Source: Xylophilus sp. GW821-FHT01B05
GTDB taxonomy: Bacteria; Pseudomonadota; Gammaproteobacteria; Burkholderiales; Burkholderiaceae_C
NCBI GenBank assembly: GCA_038961845.1
Contig: CP152408.1
Span: forward strand, 2,976,001-3,040,000
DNA: 64,000 bases
Direction: 5' to 3'
A program made the position numbers and the translations under genes. Each line of letters starts with the position of its first letter. Position 1 is the stretch's first letter. Below are positions 51,807-59,979 of the stretch, in pieces. The notes beneath the pieces were generated by a model. It saw only the letters and a program-made list of their open reading frames with translations, searched no databases and was not told the DNA's origin.

Positions 51807-52601
51807 ATGGGTTTTCTCGCCGGCAAGAAACTGCTGATCACGGGCGTGCTCTCCAACCGCTCGATTGCCTATGGCATCGCCAAGGCCTGCCACGCACAAG
51901 GCGCCGAGCTGGCCTTCAGCTATGTCGGCGAGCGCTTCAAGGACCGCATCACCGAATTCGCGGCCGACTTCGACTCCAAGCTCATCTTTGACTGCGACGT
52001 GGGCGACGACGCGCAGATCGACAAGCTCTTCACTGACCTGGCCCAGCACTGGCCCAAGTTCGATGGCTTTGTGCATGCCATCGGCTTCGCCCCGCGCGAA
52101 GCCATTGCCGGCGACTTCCTGGAAGGTCTGTCGCGCGAGGGCTTCAAGATCGCCCATGACATCAGCGCCTACAGCTTCCCGGCCATGGCCAAGGCCGCCC
52201 TGCCCTACCTCAACAACAAGTCTGCATTGCTCACGCTGACCTACCTCGGCGCCCTGCGCACCGTGCCCAACTACAACACCATGGGCCTGGCCAAGGCATC
52301 GCTCGAAGCTTCGGTGCGCTACCTGGCCGAGTCGCTTGGCCCCAAGGGCATGCGCGTGAACGGCATCAGCGCCGGCCCGATCAAGACGCTGGCGGCCAGC
52401 GGCATCAAGGGCTTTGGCAAGATCCTGTCGGTGGTGGCAGAGAACGCGCCGATCCGCCGCAACGTGACCATCGACGACGTGGGCAATGTCGCCGCCTTCC
52501 TGCTGTCGGACCTGGCCGCCGGCGTCAGCGCCGAGATCACCTACGTCGACGGCGGCTTCAGCCAGACCGTGGGCGGTATTGCGGAGCCGGCAGGCGCCTG
52601 A
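51807..52601 (+). CDS. fabI: Enoyl-[acyl-carrier-protein] reductase (NADH)
   Basis: A 264-residue FabI, the last reductive step of fatty acid elongation and the triclosan target. '[20 protein letters not shown]' is the nucleotide-binding loop; the active site Y156 and K163 (Y-x6-K in '[14 protein letters not shown]') have the same numbering as E. coli FabI. GGAG lies nine bases before ATG 51807; an upstream ATG at 51783 would add eight unlikely residues. Confidence 0.96.
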   Translation: MGFLAGKKLLITGVLSNRSIAYGIAKACHAQGAELAFSYVGERFKDRITEFAADFDSKLIFDCDVGDDAQIDKLFTDLAQHWPKFDGFVHAIGFAPREAIAGDFLEGLSREGFKIAHDISAYSFPAMAKAALPYLNNKSALLTLTYLGALRTVPNYNTMGLAKASLEASVRYLAESLGPKGMRVNGISAGPIKTLAASGIKGFGKILSVVAENAPIRRNVTIDDVGNVAAFLLSDLAAGVSAEITYVDGGFSQTVGGIAEPAGA

Positions 52602-52611
52602 TTTTTTGAAG

Positions 52612-52660
52612 AAAAGGTGGCTCAAGCCCTTATGCAGCCTGGGCTACCCACTATCTTTTG
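52612..52660 (+). repeat. Palindromic repeat, copy C, between fabI and the DNA ligase gene
   Basis: Plus strand: GGTGGCTCAAGCCC, then AGCCTGGGCTACCC and ACTATCTTTTG. It aligns with copy A through AAAAGATAG and TAGCCCAGG on the minus strand; the other arm is decayed. The TTG start of the ligase gene lies at its right edge. Confidence 0.68.
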
Positions 52661-53515
52661 AATAGCAAAACCTTTTCCCGACGCAGCTTGCTGGCAGCCC
52701 TGCTGGCAGGTTTTGCCACGCCGCTGCTGGCGGGCCCCGCACCGGCCCTGATGCTGGCCAATGTCTACCGGCCCGGCCTGCCGCTGGCCGACTACTGGGT
52801 CAGCGAGAAGATGGACGGCGTGCGCGGCTACTGGGATGGCCGCCAGCTCTGGACGCGCGGCGGCGAGAAAATCAACGCCCCCGCCTGGTTCACCAAGGAC
52901 TGGCCGGCAGAGCCGCTGGACGGCGAACTCTGGGCCGGCCGTGGCCAGTTCGCCAAGGCGGTATCGACCGTGCGCCAGCAAGTGCCCAATGAGCAAGCCT
53001 GGCGCGGCATGCGCTTCATGGTGTTTGACCTGCCCGGCCACGGCGGCGCGTTCACCGAGCGCCTGGCAGCACTCAATGGCCTGCTCTCCACACTCGATTC
53101 GCCTTATGCCCGGCCCGTGGCGCAGAGCCGCGTCGCCAGCCATGAGGCCCTGATGAAGCTGCTGCGCAGCACCGTGCACGGCGGCGGCGAAGGGCTGATG
53201 TTGCACCGGGGCGGCTCGCTCTACAAAGCCGAGCGCAACGACGACCTGCTCAAGCTCAAGACCCATGAAGACGCCGACGCGCGCGTGGTCGCCCATCTGC
53301 CGGGCCAGGGCAAGTACGCGGGCATGCTGGGCGCGCTGCTGGTGGAGATGCCAAGCGGCCAGCGCTTCAGGGTCGGCTCGGGCCTGAGCGACGCTCAGCG
53401 GCGTCACCCACCAGCAGTAGGCAGCTGGATCAGCTACCGCTTCCGTGGCCTGCACGACAGCGGCCTGCCGCGCTTCGCCACCTTCCTGCGCGAGCGGCCT
53501 GACCTCGGGAAGTGA
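52658..53515 (+). CDS. ATP-dependent DNA ligase, secreted LigE-type
   Basis: A 285-residue minimal ligase with an N-terminal signal that looks Tat-like ('SRRSLLAALLAGFATPLLAG'). Motif I has the adenylated K51 in 'SEKMDGVRGYWDG', motif III 'FMVFDLPGHGGAFTER', motif IV 'GEGLMLHRGGSLY' and motif V 'LLKLKTHEDADARV', then an OB domain. LigE enzymes of Gram-negatives act in the periplasm, linked to DNA uptake or extracellular DNA. No ATG is available; the TTG at 52658 (giving MNSKTFSRRS) is the best start and sits at the edge of repeat copy C. A later TTG at 52688 would remove the twin Arg. Confidence 0.88.
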   Translation: MNSKTFSRRSLLAALLAGFATPLLAGPAPALMLANVYRPGLPLADYWVSEKMDGVRGYWDGRQLWTRGGEKINAPAWFTKDWPAEPLDGELWAGRGQFAKAVSTVRQQVPNEQAWRGMRFMVFDLPGHGGAFTERLAALNGLLSTLDSPYARPVAQSRVASHEALMKLLRSTVHGGGEGLMLHRGGSLYKAERNDDLLKLKTHEDADARVVAHLPGQGKYAGMLGALLVEMPSGQRFRVGSGLSDAQRRHPPAVGSWISYRFRGLHDSGLPRFATFLRERPDLGK

Positions 53516-53534
53516 CGCGCGGCGGCAGCGGGCC

Positions 53535-54098
53535 CTACTTGGGCAACAGCACCGTATCGACCACGTGGATCACGCCGTTGGACTGAACCACATCGGCAAT
53601 CGTCACCTTGGCCTTGTCGCCCTTGGCATCAGACACGGTGATGGTCTTGCCGGAAGCCTTGGCCGTGAGTGTCTCGCCTTGCACCGTGGTCAGCGTGGCG
53701 CTGCCCTTGCCCGCTTTGATCTGCGCCAGGATGGCCGCAGCGTCTAACTTGCCCGGCACCACGTGGTAGGTCAGGATGGCGGTCAGCTTGTCCTTGTTCT
53801 CAGGCTTGAGCAGGGTCTCGACCGTGCCCTTGGGCAGTCTGGCGAAGGCCTTGTTGGTCGGGGCAAAGACAGTGAACGGGCCCGGGCCTTTGAGCGTATC
53901 GACCAGGCCGGCCGCCTTGACTGCAGCCACCAGCGTGGTGTGGTCCTTGGAGTTGACCGCGTTGTCGATGATGTCCTTGGTCGGGTACATCGCCGCGCCG
54001 CCAACCATGACCTGGGCCGTGGCAGAGAAAGCGCCGAATGTCAGCGCCGCAGCCATGCCAAGCAAGGCGAAGGTGCGGGTGGAAATACGTGCAGCCAT
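53535..54098 (-). CDS. Fasciclin (FAS1) domain secreted protein
   Basis: A 187-residue protein with a signal peptide ('[20 protein letters not shown]') and one FAS1 domain: '[20 protein letters not shown]', '[20 protein letters not shown]', '[13 protein letters not shown]' and '[15 protein letters not shown]'. FAS1 proteins mediate adhesion or matrix contact; bacterial single-domain forms are periplasmic or secreted. A hairpin lies in its leader (54115-54148). Confidence 0.93.
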   Translation of the reverse strand: MAARISTRTFALLGMAAALTFGAFSATAQVMVGGAAMYPTKDIIDNAVNSKDHTTLVAAVKAAGLVDTLKGPGPFTVFAPTNKAFARLPKGTVETLLKPENKDKLTAILTYHVVPGKLDAAAILAQIKAGKGSATLTTVQGETLTAKASGKTITVSDAKGDKAKVTIADVVQSNGVIHVVDTVLLPK

Positions 54099-54114
54099 GT
54101 AGAGCTCCTGTAGA

Positions 54115-54148
54115 TGGAAGAAAGGGCCACATCAAGGGATGCGGCCCT
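54115..54148 (-). terminator. Terminator-like hairpin just upstream of the fasciclin gene
   Basis: On the minus strand AGGGCCGCATC pairs with GATGTGGCCCT (one G-U pair) around CCTT, followed by TTCTTCC. It ends only about 17 bases before the fasciclin ATG, so it could terminate decarboxylase transcripts or act as an attenuator of the fasciclin gene. Confidence 0.55.
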
Positions 54149-54184
54149 GTCTTCAATACGGAGCAAAGCTGCGAGCGGATTCAA

Positions 54185-54204
54185 CTGGCCCCAAACGGGG
54201 CCAG
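54185..54204 (-). terminator. Short perfect hairpin after the decarboxylase gene
   Basis: CTGGCCCC-AAAC-GGGGCCAG, an 8-bp perfect stem four bases past the decarboxylase stop codon. No T-run follows, so it probably protects the 3' end or works with the hairpin at 54115-54148. Confidence 0.5.
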
Positions 54205-54207
54205 CGC

Positions 54208-56562
54208 TCAGATCGTGCGCGCGAATGGCCCGTCGGAGCCGACCTGCACCAGGTTGTCTTCCGTCGCCCGTGGCTGGGTAGCGACTGGTGACGTGCCGCT
54301 GGCCACGCAATCGGCGTAGTAGCGCACCTTGCCATCCTCGCCTTCCAGCTCGACCAGGCCGTGGATGTCGGTCTCGAAGCCCGGGCACTTGGCGTTGAAT
54401 TCGCGCGAGAACTTGAGGTAGTCAACGATCTTCTTGTTGAACACCTCACCCGGGATCAGCAGCGGGATGCCCGGCGGATACGGCGTGACCAGGCTGGTGG
54501 TGATGCGGCCTTCCAGGTGGTCGATCTCCACGCGCTCGGTCTTGCGGTGCGCGATGTGGGCGAAGGCGTCACTCGGCTTCATGGCCGGGGTCAGGTCGCT
54601 CAAGTACATCTCGGTGGTCAGGCGGGCGATGTCGTACTCGGCATACATCTTGTGCACGTGCTGGCACAGGTCGCGCAGGCCCATGCGCTCGTAGCGCTTG
54701 TGCTCCTGGCAGAACTCCGGAAGGATGCGCCACATCGGCTGGTTCTTCTCGTAGTCGTCCTTGAACTGCTGCAGCGCGGTCAGCAGCGTGTTCCAGCGTC
54801 CCTTGGTGATGCCGATGGTGAACATGATGAAGAAGCTGTAGAGCCCGGTCTTCTCCACGATCACGCCGTGCTCGGCCAGGAACTTGGTGACGATGCTGGC
54901 CGGAATGCCGGTATCGGCAAACTTGCCATCCATGTCCAGGCCCGGCGTGACGATGGTTGCCTTGATCGGGTCGAGCATGTTGAAGCCGTCGGCCAAGGTG
55001 CCAAAGCCGTGCCATTTGGCGTCGCGCTCCTCGCCCTTGATGATCCAGTCGTCGGCGCTGCCAATGCCTTCGTCGGCCAGCTTCTCGGGGCCCCAGACCT
55101 TGAACCACCAGTCGTTCTCGCCGAACTCGGCCTCGACCTGGCGCATGGCGCGGCGGAAGTCGAGGGCTTCGAGAATGCTTTCCTCCACCAGCGCGGTGCC
55201 GCCGGGCGGCTCCATCATGGCGGCGGCCACGTCGCAGCTGGCGATGATGGCGTACTGCGGGCTGGTGCTGGTGTGCATCAGGTAGGCCTCGTTGAACAGG
55301 TGCCTGTCCAGCTTGCGGTCTTGCGAATCCTGCACCAGCACGTGGCTGGCCTGGCTGATGCCGGCCAGCAGCTTGTGCGTGGACTGGGTCGAGAACACCA
55401 GCGTGTCTTTCGGACGCGCGCGCTTCTTGCCCATGGCGTGGTAGGGGCCGTAGAACGGATGGAAGGCCGCGTGCGGCAGCCAGGCCTCGTCGAAGTGCAG
55501 CGTGTCGACATAGCCGTCGAGCGCGCTCTTGATGGTCTCGGTGTTGTAGACCACGCCGTCGTAGGTGGACTGGGTGAGCGTGAGGATGCGCGGCTTGACG
55601 GTATCGGCGTCCACGCCCTTGAGCAGCGGATTGGCGCGGATCTTGGCCTTGATCGTCTCCACGTCGAATTCCGAGCGCGGGATCGGTCCGATGATGCCGA
55701 AGTGGTTGCGCGTGGGCTTCAAAAATACCGGGATGGCGCCGGTCATGATGATCGCGTGCAGGTTGGACTTGTGGCAGTTGCGGTCCACCACCACCACGTC
55801 ACCCGGCGCCACCGTGTGGTGCCAGACCATCTTGTTGCTGGTGCTCGTGCCATTGGTCACAAAAAAGCAGTGGTCGGCATTGAAGATGCGCGCGGCATTG
55901 CGCTCGCTCTCGGCCACCGGGCCGGTGTGGTCCAGCAATTGGCCCAGCTCTTCCACCGCGTTGCAAACGTCGGCGCGCAACATGTTCTCGCCAAAGAATT
56001 GGTGGAACATCTGGCCCACCGGGCTCTTCAGGAAGGCGACGCCGCCCGAATGGCCCGGGCAGTGCCAGGAATAGGAGCCGTCTTCGGCGTAGTCCAGCAG
56101 CGCCTTGAAGAACGGCGGCTGCACGCCTTCCAGGTAGCTCTTGGCCTCGCGGATGATGTGGCGCGCCACAAATTCCGGCGTGTCCTCGAACATGTGGATG
56201 AAGCCATGCAGCTCGCGCAGGATGTCGTTGGGGATGTGGCGCGAGGTCTTGGTTTCGCCATAGATGTAGATCGGCACGTCCAGGTTCTTGCGCCGCACCT
56301 CTTCGATGAAAGTACGCAGGTTCAGCACCGCCGGGTCCAGGTCGGGGCCGGCGGTGAATTCCTCGTCATCGATGGACAGGATGAAGGCGCTGGCGCGGCT
56401 TTGCTGCTGCGCGAACTGCGACAGGTCACCATAGCTGGTGGCGCCCAGCACCTCGAAACCCTCGGTCTCGATGGCTTGGGCCAGGGCACGGATGCCCAGG
56501 CCGGACGTATTTTCCGATCGAAAATCCTCGTCGATGATCACGATGGGAAAACGAAATTTCAT
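54208..56562 (-). CDS. Arginine/lysine/ornithine decarboxylase (PLP fold-type I)
   Basis: A 784-residue protein of the LdcI/AdiA/SpeF class. The N-terminal wing domain is response-regulator-like ('FPIVIIDEDFRSENTSGLGI'). The core has 'YSWHCPGHSGGVAFLKSPVG', 'FFVTNGTSTSNKMVWH', 'DEAWLPHAAF' and the PLP lysine K397 in 'STQSTHKLLAGISQ'; a C-terminal domain ends the protein. It makes agmatine, cadaverine or putrescine and consumes a proton. Which amino acid it prefers cannot be told by eye. A single gene with no antiporter nearby, so acid resistance is less likely than polyamine synthesis. Confidence 0.93.
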   Translation of the reverse strand: MKFRFPIVIIDEDFRSENTSGLGIRALAQAIETEGFEVLGATSYGDLSQFAQQQSRASAFILSIDDEEFTAGPDLDPAVLNLRTFIEEVRRKNLDVPIYIYGETKTSRHIPNDILRELHGFIHMFEDTPEFVARHIIREAKSYLEGVQPPFFKALLDYAEDGSYSWHCPGHSGGVAFLKSPVGQMFHQFFGENMLRADVCNAVEELGQLLDHTGPVAESERNAARIFNADHCFFVTNGTSTSNKMVWHHTVAPGDVVVVDRNCHKSNLHAIIMTGAIPVFLKPTRNHFGIIGPIPRSEFDVETIKAKIRANPLLKGVDADTVKPRILTLTQSTYDGVVYNTETIKSALDGYVDTLHFDEAWLPHAAFHPFYGPYHAMGKKRARPKDTLVFSTQSTHKLLAGISQASHVLVQDSQDRKLDRHLFNEAYLMHTSTSPQYAIIASCDVAAAMMEPPGGTALVEESILEALDFRRAMRQVEAEFGENDWWFKVWGPEKLADEGIGSADDWIIKGEERDAKWHGFGTLADGFNMLDPIKATIVTPGLDMDGKFADTGIPASIVTKFLAEHGVIVEKTGLYSFFIMFTIGITKGRWNTLLTALQQFKDDYEKNQPMWRILPEFCQEHKRYERMGLRDLCQHVHKMYAEYDIARLTTEMYLSDLTPAMKPSDAFAHIAHRKTERVEIDHLEGRITTSLVTPYPPGIPLLIPGEVFNKKIVDYLKFSREFNAKCPGFETDIHGLVELEGEDGKVRYYADCVASGTSPVATQPRATEDNLVQVGSDGPFARTI

Positions 56563-56725
56563 GCAGGGCTCCGATTGGGAAAAGGCGGCAAAAAGTACAG
56601 GCTAAATTCGAAAACGCCGCGAAGTGTAAGGAATTGGCGGGGTGCCCTGCGGTTTTGCACCCAGAATGCGCAGTGGACTCCAAGGGAATCCACACATTCA
56701 TACTGCAGACATAAAGGGACTGGGC

Positions 56726-57154
56726 ATGGCACTCTCGACCTATTGGTGGCTGTTCGCCGGCGTGGCCGTGATCGCCGAGCTCCTGACCGGGACCGTCTAC
56801 CTGCTGCTGATCGGGCTGGGCTTTTGCTTTGCAGCACTGGCGGCCCACCTGGGCCTGCCGCTGCCCTTGCAGATGGTGGTGGCCGCCGTGGTCGGCGCCG
56901 GCGCGGTACTGATCTGGCGCGCCATCAAGCGCCGGGAGCCCGCCGGGCCAGCAGCTACCGCCAACCCGAACGTCAACCTGGACGTGGGCGAAACATTGCA
57001 GGTCACGCAATGGGAGGCCGATGGCACGGCCTTCGTGCATTACCGCGGCGCCCGCTGGACGGCCGTGCCCAGCCCCGGCAGCCTGCCCGGCAGCACCGGC
57101 ACACACCGCATCGTAGAAGTCATCGGCAACCGCCTGGTCGTCGAGAAGTACTGA
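56726..57154 (+). CDS. NfeD-family membrane protein
   Basis: A 142-residue protein with membrane segments 'WWLFAGVAVIAELLTGTVYL', 'LLLIGLGFCFAALAAHLGL' and 'QMVVAAVVGAGAVLIW', and a soluble C-terminal OB-fold NfeD domain ('VGETLQVTQWEADGTAFVHY', 'STGTHRIVEVIGNRLVVEKY'). NfeD proteins pair with SPFH proteins in membrane microdomains; the SPFH gene follows after 43 bases, as expected. Confidence 0.92.
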   Translation: MALSTYWWLFAGVAVIAELLTGTVYLLLIGLGFCFAALAAHLGLPLPLQMVVAAVVGAGAVLIWRAIKRREPAGPAATANPNVNLDVGETLQVTQWEADGTAFVHYRGARWTAVPSPGSLPGSTGTHRIVEVIGNRLVVEKY

Positions 57155-57197
57155 AATCCGGCTCCACCAGAGCCCTACAAAGAGAGAGGAATCATCC

Positions 57198-58118
57198 GTG
57201 GAAGTCACACTCGTATTGTTGGTCATTGCCATCATCTTCGTGAGCCAGTCGGTCAAGTTCGTGCCGCAACAGAACGCCTGGGTGCGCGAACGTCTGGGCA
57301 AGTACCACAGCACCATGACGCCGGGCGCCAACTTTCTCATCCCCTTCATCGACAAGGTGGCCTACAAGCACAGCCTGAAGGAAATCCCGCTCGACGTGCC
57401 CAGCCAGGTCTGCATCACACGCGACAACACTCAGCTGCAAGTGGACGGCATCCTGTACTTCCAGGTGACCGACCCGATGCGCGCGAGCTACGGCTCGTCC
57501 AACTACATCATGGCCGTGACCCAATTGGCGCAAACCTCGCTGCGCAGCGTGATCGGCAAGCTGGAGCTGGACAAGACCTTCGAGGAGCGCGATGTCATCA
57601 ACGCCCAGATCGTGGCTGCCATCGACGAAGCCGCGCTGAACTGGGGCGTGAAGGTGCTGCGCTACGAAATCAAGGACCTGACCCCGCCCAAGGAAATCCT
57701 GCTGGCCATGCAGGCACAGATCACGGCTGAACGCGGCAAGCGCGCGCTGATCGCGGCCTCTGAAGGTCGCCGCCAGGAGCAGATCAACATCGCCACTGGC
57801 GAACGCGAGGCCTTCATCGCGCGCTCCGAGGGCGAGAAGCAGGCAGCCATCAACAACGCACAGGGCGAAGCCGCCGCGCTCATCGCGGTGGCAGAGGCCA
57901 CCGCCACCGCCATCGAGCGCGTTGCCGCCGCCATCCGCCAGCCCGGCGGCGAGCAGGCGGTGCAGCTCAAGGTGGCCGAGCGCGCTGTCGATGCCTATAG
58001 CAAGGTCGCGGCCGACGCCACCACCACGCTGATCGTGCCCAGCAACATGACCGAGGTGTCGGCACTGATCACCTCGGCCATGAAGATGGTCAGCACTGGC
58101 GCGGCACGCTCGTCCTGA
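57198..58118 (+). CDS. SPFH-domain (stomatin/paraslipin, QmcA-like) membrane protein
   Basis: A 306-residue protein starting at GTG with AGAGAGG before it. One N-terminal hydrophobic hairpin ('VTLVLLVIAIIFVSQSVKFV'), an SPFH domain ('QNAWVRERLGKYHSTMTPGA', 'EIPLDVPSQVCITRDNTQLQ', 'LRSVIGKLELDKTFEERDVI') and a coiled-coil with Ala/Glu repeats (about residues 170-240). It scaffolds membrane microdomains and often controls FtsH-type proteolysis. Operon with the NfeD gene. Confidence 0.94.
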   Translation: MEVTLVLLVIAIIFVSQSVKFVPQQNAWVRERLGKYHSTMTPGANFLIPFIDKVAYKHSLKEIPLDVPSQVCITRDNTQLQVDGILYFQVTDPMRASYGSSNYIMAVTQLAQTSLRSVIGKLELDKTFEERDVINAQIVAAIDEAALNWGVKVLRYEIKDLTPPKEILLAMQAQITAERGKRALIAASEGRRQEQINIATGEREAFIARSEGEKQAAINNAQGEAAALIAVAEATATAIERVAAAIRQPGGEQAVQLKVAERAVDAYSKVAADATTTLIVPSNMTEVSALITSAMKMVSTGAARSS

Positions 58119-58161
58119 TATCTGCCGTGCGCTTGGCGCCAAAAAGCCGCAATCTGAATGC

Positions 58162-58167
58162 TATAAT
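58162..58167 (+). promoter_or_regulatory. -10 element of the tRNA-Ser promoter
   Basis: A perfect TATAAT, 10 bases before the mature tRNA. No good -35 box lies at 16-18 bases; the nearest (TTGGCG, 58133) is 23 bases away. Confidence 0.6.
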
Positions 58168-58177
58168 CGTAGGCTCA

Positions 58178-58268
58178 GGAGCGGTGGATGAGTGGTTTAA
58201 GTCGCACGCCTGGAAAGCGTGTGTGGGTTAATAGCCCACCGCGGGTTCGAATCCCGCCTGCTCCGCCA
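58178..58268 (+). tRNA. tRNA-Ser (anticodon GGA)
   Basis: 91 bases including an encoded CCA. The acceptor GGAGCGG pairs with CTGCTCC (one G-U), and the discriminator base is G as in serine tRNAs. The anticodon stem CACGC/GCGTG holds loop CTGGAAA, with GGA at 58212-58214. A long variable arm (GTGGGTTAATAGCCCAC) and the T-loop GGTTCGAATCC are present. It reads UCC and UCU codons. Confidence 0.97.
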
Positions 58269-58301
58269 ATTTAATGTTCGCTGCCATTCGCGAATGTTCG
58301 G

Positions 58302-58337
58302 AAAAGCCCAGTGCGCCCAGCGCCTCTGGGCTTTTTT
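58302..58337 (+). terminator. Intrinsic terminator after tRNA-Ser
   Basis: AAAAGCCCAG pairs with CTGGGCTTTT across a 14-base loop and ends in six Ts. It lies 34 bases after the tRNA and 26 bases before the btuF ATG, so btuF would need a promoter within or after it. Confidence 0.9.
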
Positions 58338-58362
58338 GTTGCCCGTCGGAATCTGGTTTGCC

Positions 58363-59244
58363 ATGAAGCTCACGTTGCTCCAACTTCGTCTCGCGCTGGC
58401 CGCGCTGCTATGCATGGGCGCCGGGCTGGCGCATGCCGGCATCCGCGTGAACGACGACCGCGGCCGCAGCGTGGAGTTGGCGCAACCGGCAGCGCGCATC
58501 GTGTCCCTGCTGCCCTCCCTGACCGAAACCGTGTGCGCGCTGGGTGCCTGCGACCGGCTGGTGGGCGTGGACCGCAACTCCAACTGGCCGGCCTCCGTGC
58601 AACAGCTGCCGCGCGTGGGCGGCATGGAAGACGCCAGCGTCGAGAGCGTGGTCGCGCTGCGGCCCGATGTGGTGCTGCTGCGCTCCGGCAGCCGTGTGGT
58701 GGAGCGGCTCGACGCCCTGGGTATCAAGGTGCTGGCGCTCGACACCAAGACGCATGCCGATCTGCGCCGCGTGCTGGAGACCGTGGCCCAGGTGCTGGGC
58801 AAGCCGGGCGCGGGTGAGGCCTATTGGCAAACGCTGGACACCCGCTTCGAGGTGGCCCGGGCCCGCATGCCCGCGGGCTGGCAAGGCCGCAGCGTCTATA
58901 TCGAGTTGCATGGCGGCAGCGCCGTGGCCAGCGAAAGCTCCTTCATTGGCGAGACGCTGGCGCGGCTGGGTTTGCACAGTGTGGTGCCCGGCAACCTGGG
59001 CCCCTTCCCCCGCATGAGCCCGGAGTTCATCGTGCGTGCCAACCCCGATCTGCTGATGACACCCGGGCCGGGTGAGTTGGCAGACCGCCCGGGCTGGTCT
59101 GCCATGCAGGCGATACGCCTGGGGCGCTACTGCAAGCTGCCCGCCGCGCGCTATGAGGTGCTGATGCGGCCAGGGCCGCGGCTGGACGAGGCGGCCGACG
59201 AGGTCGTGGCCTGCATCGCGCAGCTTGGTGGTCGCCGGCCTTAA
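58363..59244 (+). CDS. btuF: Periplasmic cobalamin-binding protein (BtuF-like)
   Basis: A 293-residue helical-backbone substrate-binding protein with a signal peptide ('LRLALAALLCMGAGLAHA'). Blocks: 'ARIVSLLPSLTETVCALGA', 'LVGVDRNSNWPASVQQLPRV', 'GGMEDASVESVVALRPDVVL' and 'FIGETLARLGLHSVVP'. It belongs to the BtuF/FhuD class; proximity to the cobaltochelatase genes (converging, 59300-64000) supports cobalamin or cobinamide as ligand. No permease or ATPase gene is adjacent. Confidence 0.85.
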   Translation: MKLTLLQLRLALAALLCMGAGLAHAGIRVNDDRGRSVELAQPAARIVSLLPSLTETVCALGACDRLVGVDRNSNWPASVQQLPRVGGMEDASVESVVALRPDVVLLRSGSRVVERLDALGIKVLALDTKTHADLRRVLETVAQVLGKPGAGEAYWQTLDTRFEVARARMPAGWQGRSVYIELHGGSAVASESSFIGETLARLGLHSVVPGNLGPFPRMSPEFIVRANPDLLMTPGPGELADRPGWSAMQAIRLGRYCKLPAARYEVLMRPGPRLDEAADEVVACIAQLGGRRP

Positions 59245-59250
59245 CTATTA

Positions 59251-59297
59251 AATAGATAGCTATAAGCCCAGTCCACACCTGGGCTAAAGGCATATTT
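59251..59297 (+). repeat. Palindromic repeat, copy D, between btuF and the VWA gene
   Basis: Plus strand: AGATAGCTATAAGCCCAG, six bases, CCTGGGCTAAAGGCATATTT. The arms match copy A closely. It lies between two converging genes, where it could also act as a bidirectional terminator. Confidence 0.78.
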
Positions 59298-59299
59298 CA

Positions 59300-59968
59300 T
59301 CAATATTTTCTACTGCCGGGAATGTTGGTGAAAGCCGGCACATCAGCCTGCCAGTACTGCGCGCGCCAGGCCTGTGCCAGTGCCTCGGCACGGCGCAGCG
59401 GGGCGCGCGGCCCTTCGAAGTCCACCACGCAGGCCATCTCGGCTGCGGCGGGCCGCTCTGGTGCTTCACGGCTGCGGCCGTCGGTCAGCAGCCAGAGCCA
59501 GCGGCGCTGCGCCGGGCTGCGCTGCAGCAGCTGGGCAGCACGCGCCACGGCCAGCGCCAACGGCGTGCCGCCGCCGCCTGCAATCGGCGCCACCCAGCCA
59601 TCGTTCCAGGCGGCGGGACGGCGCGGCGGCAGGCGCAGCTCTACCGTGTTGCCGGCAAAGCACAGCAGCGCCACCTGCTCGCGCCGGCGGTAGGCCTCGG
59701 CCATCAAGTCCAGCAGCAGGCCCTTGGCGCGTGCCAGCCGGCCTTGCGCCAGCATGGAGGCCGAGCAGTCCAGCACAAAGCAATGCAGGCTGCCGCTGCG
59801 CGCCTCCGTGGGCTGGCGGCGCAGATGCTCATTGCGCAATGCGCCGGCACCGCGCGCAACCAGGGTGCGCGGCCAGTTCAGGGGCGCGGCGCGCGTTGCC
59901 ATGCCATGGAAAGCCTCACGGTCCTGGCCCTGCCTCCGGTCTCCGTGGCGCGCACCGGGTGGCGCCAT
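59300..59968 (-). CDS. VWA-domain protein of the magnesium/cobalt chelatase type (ChlD/BchD C-terminal-like)
   Basis: A 222-residue protein, essentially only the von Willebrand A domain of ChlD: MIDAS motif 'FVLDCSASMLAQGRLARAKG' (D-x-S-x-S), 'VALLCFAGNTVELRLPPRRP', 'GGGGTPLALAVARAAQLLQ' and 'WLWLLTDGRSREAP'. Full ChlD/CobT proteins are about 600 residues, so this is a compact form lacking the AAA-like N-terminus. It follows the ChlI-like gene by 11 bases. Likely third subunit of the cobaltochelatase made with CobN (inference). Confidence 0.85.
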   Translation of the reverse strand: MAPPGARHGDRRQGQDREAFHGMATRAAPLNWPRTLVARGAGALRNEHLRRQPTEARSGSLHCFVLDCSASMLAQGRLARAKGLLLDLMAEAYRRREQVALLCFAGNTVELRLPPRRPAAWNDGWVAPIAGGGGTPLALAVARAAQLLQRSPAQRRWLWLLTDGRSREAPERPAAAEMACVVDFEGPRAPLRRAEALAQAWRAQYWQADVPAFTNIPGSRKY

Positions 59969-59979
59969 GGGCCGGAGGC

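Noticed and set aside
54361..57243. A 960-codon open frame on the plus strand
   Set aside because: It runs antisense to the decarboxylase gene and then through nfeD in the wrong frame; its translation is low-complexity and matches no family, while the minus-strand gene has all motifs.
58133..58138. TTGGCG as -35 box for tRNA-Ser
   Set aside because: The spacer to TATAAT would be 23 bases, too long for a sigma-70 promoter.
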